NCBI RefSeq assembly: GCF_015207505.1
Contig: NZ_JADEWT010000052.1
Span: 1-41,763, forward strand
Length of the DNA stretch: 41,763 nt
Reading direction: 5' to 3'
From: Tychonema sp. LEGE 06208
Lineage (GTDB): Bacteria; Cyanobacteriota; Cyanobacteriia; Cyanobacteriales; Microcoleaceae
Shown: positions 38,049-41,763 of the stretch, one piece after another
Layout of the letters: every line of letters begins with the position of its first letter
How positions within the stretch are numbered: the first letter of the stretch is position 1
The notes under the pieces: model-generated
The model's input: the letters and a program-made list of their open reading frames with translations, nothing else
The model's database searches: none
What the model was told of the DNA's origin: nothing
Made by a program: the position numbers and the translations under genes

Positions 38049-38192
38049 ATGAAGGAAGAAGGAAGAAGGAATAAGAAAGAAGGAAGAAGAAAGAATTATC
38101 CTTTTTTATCTAATTAATTTTCCTGCTTTCCAACTAACCTTTGCTTCTTTTCGATTTAATCCAAAATCCAAAATCCAAAATCCCAAAGTGAT

Positions 38193-38606
38193 ATGACTGC
38201 GACTCTTAAAGAATTCTTAGAAGCTTGCGAAAAATTGGGGACACTGCGTTTAATCGTGACTAGCAGCGCGGCAGTGCTGGAAGTGCGCGGTTCAATACAC
38301 AAGCTGTTTTACGCAGAGTTGCCCAAGGGTAAGTATGCAAATATGCACGCCGAAATTTTTGAATTTCACTTGAATATGGACAAAATCAAACAAGTAAAAT
38401 TTGAGACTGGCGAGGCAAAAAGAGGCAATTTCACCACCTATGCAATTCGTTTTTTAGACGAACAAAATGAGGCTGCTTTGAGCGCATTTTTGCAGTGGGG
38501 AAAGCCGGGAGAATATGAACCGGGACAAGTAGAAAATTGGCACGAATTGAAAGAACAATACGGTGAAGTTTGGGAGCCAGCACCGGTTGAAACACTTTCA
38601 AGCTAA
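38193..38606 (+). CDS. Conserved hypothetical protein
   Basis: The 137-residue soluble product (MTATLKEFLEACEKLGTLRL...) has alternating strands and helices, and motifs such as HAEIFEFHLNMDKIKQVKFE and a Trp-rich end (WGKPGEYEPGQVENWHEL). The overall pattern is faintly like heme-handling HutX/HemS half-domains, but I cannot support that assignment. Codon use and the long open frame support a real gene. A 27-bp imperfect hairpin follows. Confidence 0.7.
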   Translation: MTATLKEFLEACEKLGTLRLIVTSSAAVLEVRGSIHKLFYAELPKGKYANMHAEIFEFHLNMDKIKQVKFETGEAKRGNFTTYAIRFLDEQNEAALSAFLQWGKPGEYEPGQVENWHELKEQYGEVWEPAPVETLSS

Positions 38607-38671
38607 ACAACAATAAAAAAGGTTCGATCGTTCGGACTTTAGTCTGCAAAATAGCCCAAAACTCCTGACTA

Positions 38672-38739
38672 AAAAAGGTTCATAGTGACGACTTTAGTTC
38701 GCAAAAATTAGGACTAAACTCCTCACTACGAACCTTTTT
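38672..38739. repeat. Long palindrome of the TAGTG family
   Basis: Arms 38672-38698 and 38713-38739 pair over 27 positions with about four mismatches (AAAAAGGTTCATAGTGA... facing ...TCACTACGAACCTTTTT). The T-run at its end means it can act as a terminator. A partial copy lies just before it at about 38617-38668. Confidence 0.85.
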
Positions 38740-38778
38740 GATTAATAGATACAATTAGCTGTTTGAATATCATTTAGT

Positions 38779-39558
38779 ATGAAATTAATTTGGGGTTTTT
38801 GTTTGGTTTGCGCGTTAATTTTGTGGGGTGGCGGGGCGCAGGCGGGAGTTTTGGGCGATCGCATTTCCACTTTTCCCAATTGGGAAAGCAAACCTGCTAT
38901 TGCTGCAGCCAAGGGAGATTTAGTGTATCCAGACTGGATGGCTGGCGAGTGGAATATTGCTAGCACTTTAGTAGATTTAGCCGCTCCTTTAGCGCCAAAT
39001 ATTGTGACGCCCGGATTTGAAAGCAACCGCCAGTATTTGCAGCAGCCGGTATTATTTAAAGTGCGATTTCAACCAGAAATAAATACTGGTTTTTTTTCTA
39101 ATTATAAATCTAAGCTAGCTAAGAAGATTGTGGCCGATCGCGCTTTTAACGGTTTGAACATCGCCAAAGCCTATTTAGGCGACGGCGGCGTACTTTCGGT
39201 GAAAGTCGATCCGAACAATCCCAACCGCCAGATTACCATACTCAAAGGCGATCGCCAACTAATCTCGATTGTTACCAGTCGCGGCACCCAAACATCGAAT
39301 CCCGATGAGTTTGTGTCTGCAGAAATTTCTCAGCAAGTATTTCGGGGAGAGACGGATATTTATTTAAACGAGGTAGAAACAACAACGGCTTATCGAGTAG
39401 TTGGAAGCGCGGAAAATCGCGATTCTACGAGTAAAAGAATCGAGGCGGATCAGGTGACAGCGATTTATTTGTCGCCGCAAGACCCGGATTATTTTGCTGC
39501 TGGGGGGCATCCTGTGGCTTTGTACCGATATCGGTTGGAGTTATTGCCGGCAGAATAA
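38779..39558 (+). CDS. Exported DUF6816-like protein, probably lumenal
   Basis: The 259-residue product has a signal peptide (KLIWGFCLVCALILWGGG, cleavage probably after AQA at about 22). A conserved body follows: LVYPDWMAGEWNIASTLVDLAAPLAP, FKVRFQPEIN, ADRAFNGLNIAKAYLG, VSAEISQQVFRG and VTAIYLSPQDPDYFAAGGHPVALYRYRLELLP. I believe this is the cyanobacterial and plastid family DUF6816. It has no known activity; thylakoid lumen location is inference. Its last 70 bases overlap the antisense papain-fold ORF. Confidence 0.75.
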   Translation: MKLIWGFCLVCALILWGGGAQAGVLGDRISTFPNWESKPAIAAAKGDLVYPDWMAGEWNIASTLVDLAAPLAPNIVTPGFESNRQYLQQPVLFKVRFQPEINTGFFSNYKSKLAKKIVADRAFNGLNIAKAYLGDGGVLSVKVDPNNPNRQITILKGDRQLISIVTSRGTQTSNPDEFVSAEISQQVFRGETDIYLNEVETTTAYRVVGSAENRDSTSKRIEADQVTAIYLSPQDPDYFAAGGHPVALYRYRLELLPAE

Positions 39559-39827
39559 GCTAAATGGTTGTCAAAAATAGTTTCTATGTTGTTGATAATA
39601 GCGATTCCTTCATGACAACCATTCACTGAAATAGCCTCTCCCGGCAAGCTACGATCGTAAATGTTGCCGTTCCAAGCTATTGCCTCTCCTGTGTACAGTT
39701 TTATGCGCTTTCCATGAATTCCTTGACTTGTCAAGTAATCTTTGATATTGCTGCCGCACTCAACACATTCTAAATTTTCATAGTGAAATAGCTTTGATTT
39801 GCAGTATTTACTCAGCAGTAATTTCAC
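39489..39827 (-). CDS. Small papain-fold toxin-like protein
   Basis: The 112-codon frame (GTG start at 39827, VKLLLSKYCKSK...) contains LECVECGSNIKDYLTSQGI, KRIKLYTG, VNGCHEGIAI and ETIFDNH. This is the Cys...His...Asp/Asn layout of the papain-fold toxin 2 family (PF15643), with Cys, His and Asp of a triad all present. The frame stays open upstream to 39959, but that part is encoded by a dispersed repeat and looks non-coding. The end (SNRYRYKATGCPPAAK) runs antisense into the preceding gene and may be read-through after loss of the native stop. No immunity gene is visible beside it. The start is uncertain. Confidence 0.6.
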   Translation of the reverse strand: MKLLLSKYCKSKLFHYENLECVECGSNIKDYLTSQGIHGKRIKLYTGEAIAWNGNIYDRSLPGEAISVNGCHEGIAIINNIETIFDNHLAYSAGNNSNRYRYKATGCPPAAK

Positions 39828-39875
39828 TGATATCCCGCCAATGCCAACAAATTTATGACTTACGCGCGGGTGGCC

Positions 39876-39941
39876 AGAAACCGGGTTTTTGACGAAAATA
39901 ATTCGCTGTAGCCAGCAGATTTGGTGAAAAACCCGGTTTCT
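39876..39941. repeat. 15-bp perfect inverted repeat of the CCGGTTTCT family
   Basis: AGAAACCGGGTTTTT (39876-39890) and AAAAACCCGGTTTCT (39927-39941) are exact complements around a 36-base centre. The plan matches 27941-28030. It lies just upstream of the papain-fold ORF. Confidence 0.88.
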
Positions 39942-39974
39942 TCGTCGCAGTGCGCCCAATCTAAAATTGATCTC

Positions 39975-40010
39975 AAAAAAATAAAAGGTGAAAAATTAAT
40001 TTTTCACCTT
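39975..40010 (-). terminator. Terminator of fabF
   Basis: AAGGTGAAAAATT and AATTTTTCACCTT (39985-40010) form a perfect 13-bp stem without loop bases. On the minus strand it is followed by a T-rich run (39975-39986). It lies 27 bases after the fabF stop. Confidence 0.85.
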
Positions 40011-40036
40011 CTAACTTGCGACTTTCTGACTTCCGG

Positions 40037-41290
40037 TTACGGAACAAACTTCTTGAAGGCCAGTGTCACGTTGTGGCCGCCAAATCCAAAGGAATTCGAC
40101 AGCGCTACATCAACTTTTAGATCGCGACTTGTATGCGGAACATAGTCTAAATCGCACTCTGGATCGGGATTCTCCAGATTGATTGTCGGCGGAATTTTGT
40201 CATTGGCGATCGCCATTACCGCAGCCACCGCCTCAATTCCCCCAGAACCGCCCAAAAGATGGCCGGTCATTGACTTGGTAGAACTAATTGCTACTTTGTA
40301 AGCGCTTTCCCCCAAAACCTTCTTAATCGCCTTCGTTTCAGTAGAGTCGTTGGGAAGCGTACTCGTGCCGTGGGCGTTGATATAACTCACCATATCCGGT
40401 GTCAAACCAGCATCCTTGAGCGCTAAAGCGATCGCCCGCGAGGCACCCTCGCCCCCCGGTACTGGGGATGTCATGTGATACGCATCGCAGGTTAAACCGT
40501 AGCCGACGATTTCTGCGTAAATTCTCGCGCCACGCGCCAGAGCGTGTTCCATTTCTTCTAGAATCAGAATGCCAGCACCTTCGCCGACGACAAAACCATC
40601 ACGATCGCGATCGAACGGACGGCAAGCATGAGTCGGGTCATCGTTGCGAGTCGAAAGCGCCCTCGCCGCAGCAAAACCCGCCACGCACAAAGGTGTCACC
40701 GCAGCTTCCGTACCGCCACAAATCATCGCTTGCGCGTAACCGCCCTGAACCATGCGAAACGCATCGCCCACAGCATTCGAGCCAGCAGCGCAGGCTGTCA
40801 CCGTGCAAGAGTTTGGACCTTTAGCACCTGTTTGAATCGCCGTCAGGCCCGCGGCCATATTCGCAATCATCATGGGAATCATAAACGGGCTGCACCGATC
40901 GGGGCCGCGAGTCAAATAGATCTCTTGCTGATCTTCGAGAACCTTCAGCCCGCCAATGCCAGTGCCAAGAATGACACCCACCTGTTCTGCGTTCAGGTCG
41001 TTAATCTCAAACTTCGCATCAGCTAGAGCTTGTTTGCTCGCTGATACCCCAAATTGAGCAAAGCGATCCATCCGCTTTGCTTCCTTGCGCTCTAAATAGT
41101 CGTGTGGGTTAAAACCCTTGACCTCTCCAGCAATCCGGCAGTCGTGCCGCGACGCATCGAACAAAGTAATCGGGCCGATGCCATTTTTCCCCGCCAGCAA
41201 CCCGTCCCAATATTCGGACAAGGTATTGCCGATCGGTGTAATCGCGCCGAGACCCGTGATAACAACGCGCTTACGCTCTAAATTTGTCAT
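40037..41290 (-). CDS. fabF: 3-Oxoacyl-ACP synthase II
   Basis: The 417-residue enzyme elongates acyl-ACP chains by condensation with malonyl-ACP. The catalytic Cys167 lies in TVTACAAGSNA, His307 in NAHGTSTLPND, Lys339 in STKSMTGH and His344 directly after it. The N-terminus RVVITGLGAITPIGN and C-terminal NSFGFGGHNVTL are typical. Length is normal. It follows acpP by 97 bases on the same strand, the standard acpP-fabF pair. Confidence 0.98.
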   Translation of the reverse strand: MTNLERKRVVITGLGAITPIGNTLSEYWDGLLAGKNGIGPITLFDASRHDCRIAGEVKGFNPHDYLERKEAKRMDRFAQFGVSASKQALADAKFEINDLNAEQVGVILGTGIGGLKVLEDQQEIYLTRGPDRCSPFMIPMMIANMAAGLTAIQTGAKGPNSCTVTACAAGSNAVGDAFRMVQGGYAQAMICGGTEAAVTPLCVAGFAAARALSTRNDDPTHACRPFDRDRDGFVVGEGAGILILEEMEHALARGARIYAEIVGYGLTCDAYHMTSPVPGGEGASRAIALALKDAGLTPDMVSYINAHGTSTLPNDSTETKAIKKVLGESAYKVAISSTKSMTGHLLGGSGGIEAVAAVMAIANDKIPPTINLENPDPECDLDYVPHTSRDLKVDVALSNSFGFGGHNVTLAFKKFVP

Positions 41291-41387
41291 GATTTCAGTT
41301 TCAAAAAATTAAACACCCAGAACGCAGAACAAAAGAGGAGTTTTTAGTTTTTAAATTTCTCTCCTCTTAGGGGAAAAGACAGGTATT

Positions 41388-41642
41388 TTATGCTTTTGGA
41401 GCTGCAAGTTTGCTGCTGATGAAATCTACAGAAGCTTGAACCGTGGTAATTGCTTCGGCTGCTTCGTCGGGAATTTCAATATCAAACTCTTCTTCCAAAG
41501 CCATCACTAGCTCTACTGTATCTAAGGAGTCTGCTCCTAAATCGTTAGCAAAGTTGGCTTCCGGCTTGACTTCGCTCGGATCGACTTCGAGTTGATCGGC
41601 CACAATTTTCTTGACTCTGGCAAAAATGTCGTCTTGACTCAT
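41388..41642 (-). CDS. acpP: Acyl carrier protein
   Basis: The 84-residue acidic protein carries fatty acyl intermediates on a phosphopantetheine attached to Ser39 in [20 protein letters not shown], the universal ACP motif. It is first in acpP-fabF on the minus strand. Length is normal. The promoter must lie between 41643 and the window end. Confidence 0.98.
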   Translation of the reverse strand: MSQDDIFARVKKIVADQLEVDPSEVKPEANFANDLGADSLDTVELVMALEEEFDIEIPDEAAEAITTVQASVDFISSKLAAPKA

Positions 41643-41763
41643 AACATCCTGTCCTCATTGGTTGCTGCGTATCTAATCTTATCCGAAAGGGGGATCTGCA
41701 AGAAAAAGGGTTGCCGCTTTTGTAAGTGACACGAGGGAAATGGGGAGAGGGGGAGATGGGGAG

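Noticed and set aside
39828-39959. 44-residue N-terminal extension of the papain-fold ORF
   Set aside because: It is encoded by a dispersed inverted repeat and lacks similarity to the family.

Overview
The window is chromosomal DNA of a filamentous, non-heterocystous-type cyanobacterium, most like the Oscillatoriales (Microcoleus/Oscillatoria/Phormidium). The evidence is the photosystem II genes psbD and psbC, a CpcT-type phycobilin lyase, sulfolipid genes sqdB and sqdX, a GUN4-domain protein, abundant GCGATCGC (HIP1) octamers, and many heptanucleotide tandem repeats and palindromic repeats between genes. Genus and species are inference. Most of the window is housekeeping and signalling genes; I see no phage, plasmid, CRISPR array or complete insertion sequence.

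Layout. 1-1.9 kb: the 3' end of psbD, then psbC, separated by a hairpin and by a short duplicated psbD tail, where cyanobacteria normally have overlapping genes. 2.4-6.2 kb: a very large multi-GAF sensor kinase with phytochrome- and cyanobacteriochrome-like signatures. 6.2-8.1 kb: a repeat-rich stretch with two identical 85-bp palindromic elements around a uracil-DNA-glycosylase-like gene. 8.1-14.4 kb: central metabolism and small genes (a PCP_red protein, tpiA, Uma2, folP, an SPFH protein, a TPR lipoprotein or exported protein, aroB, and a 33-residue PetL-like membrane peptide). 14.7-16 kb: a membrane histidine kinase whose core is a sister of the multi-GAF kinase. 16.8-21 kb: cpcT, a run of hairpins that may be an IS200/IS605 remnant, then sqdB, a DUF4291 gene and sqdX. 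21.7-25.6 kb: a CyaB1-type adenylate cyclase followed by a response regulator/histidine kinase hybrid. 25.8-28.9 kb: a zinc-ribbon/GUN4 fusion, a tRNA-Arg(CCU) gene split by a group I intron, a YdcF-family protein and a GAF protein. 29-33.6 kb, minus strand: plsX, fabH, fabD, plsC. 34-40 kb: a class C PBP4-type peptidase, rpsP and a KH-domain gene, phoH, a hypothetical gene, an exported protein and a small papain-fold toxin-like ORF. 40-41.6 kb, minus strand: acpP then fabF.

Working together. plsX-fabH-fabD-plsC and acpP-fabF supply acyl chains and phosphatidate. sqdB and sqdX turn part of the lipid pool into thylakoid sulfolipid, which serves the photosystem II proteins encoded at the left end. 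cpcT and the GUN4 protein belong to bilin and chlorophyll chemistry. The sensor kinases and the cyclase form an accessory light/second-messenger layer.

The most notable observations are the broken psbD-psbC overlap with its retained psbD tail, the tRNA-Arg group I intron, the sensor kinase with several differently equipped bilin-type GAF domains, the hairpin array before sqdB, and two kinds of palindromic dispersed elements. None amounts to a clearly new system on sequence alone.
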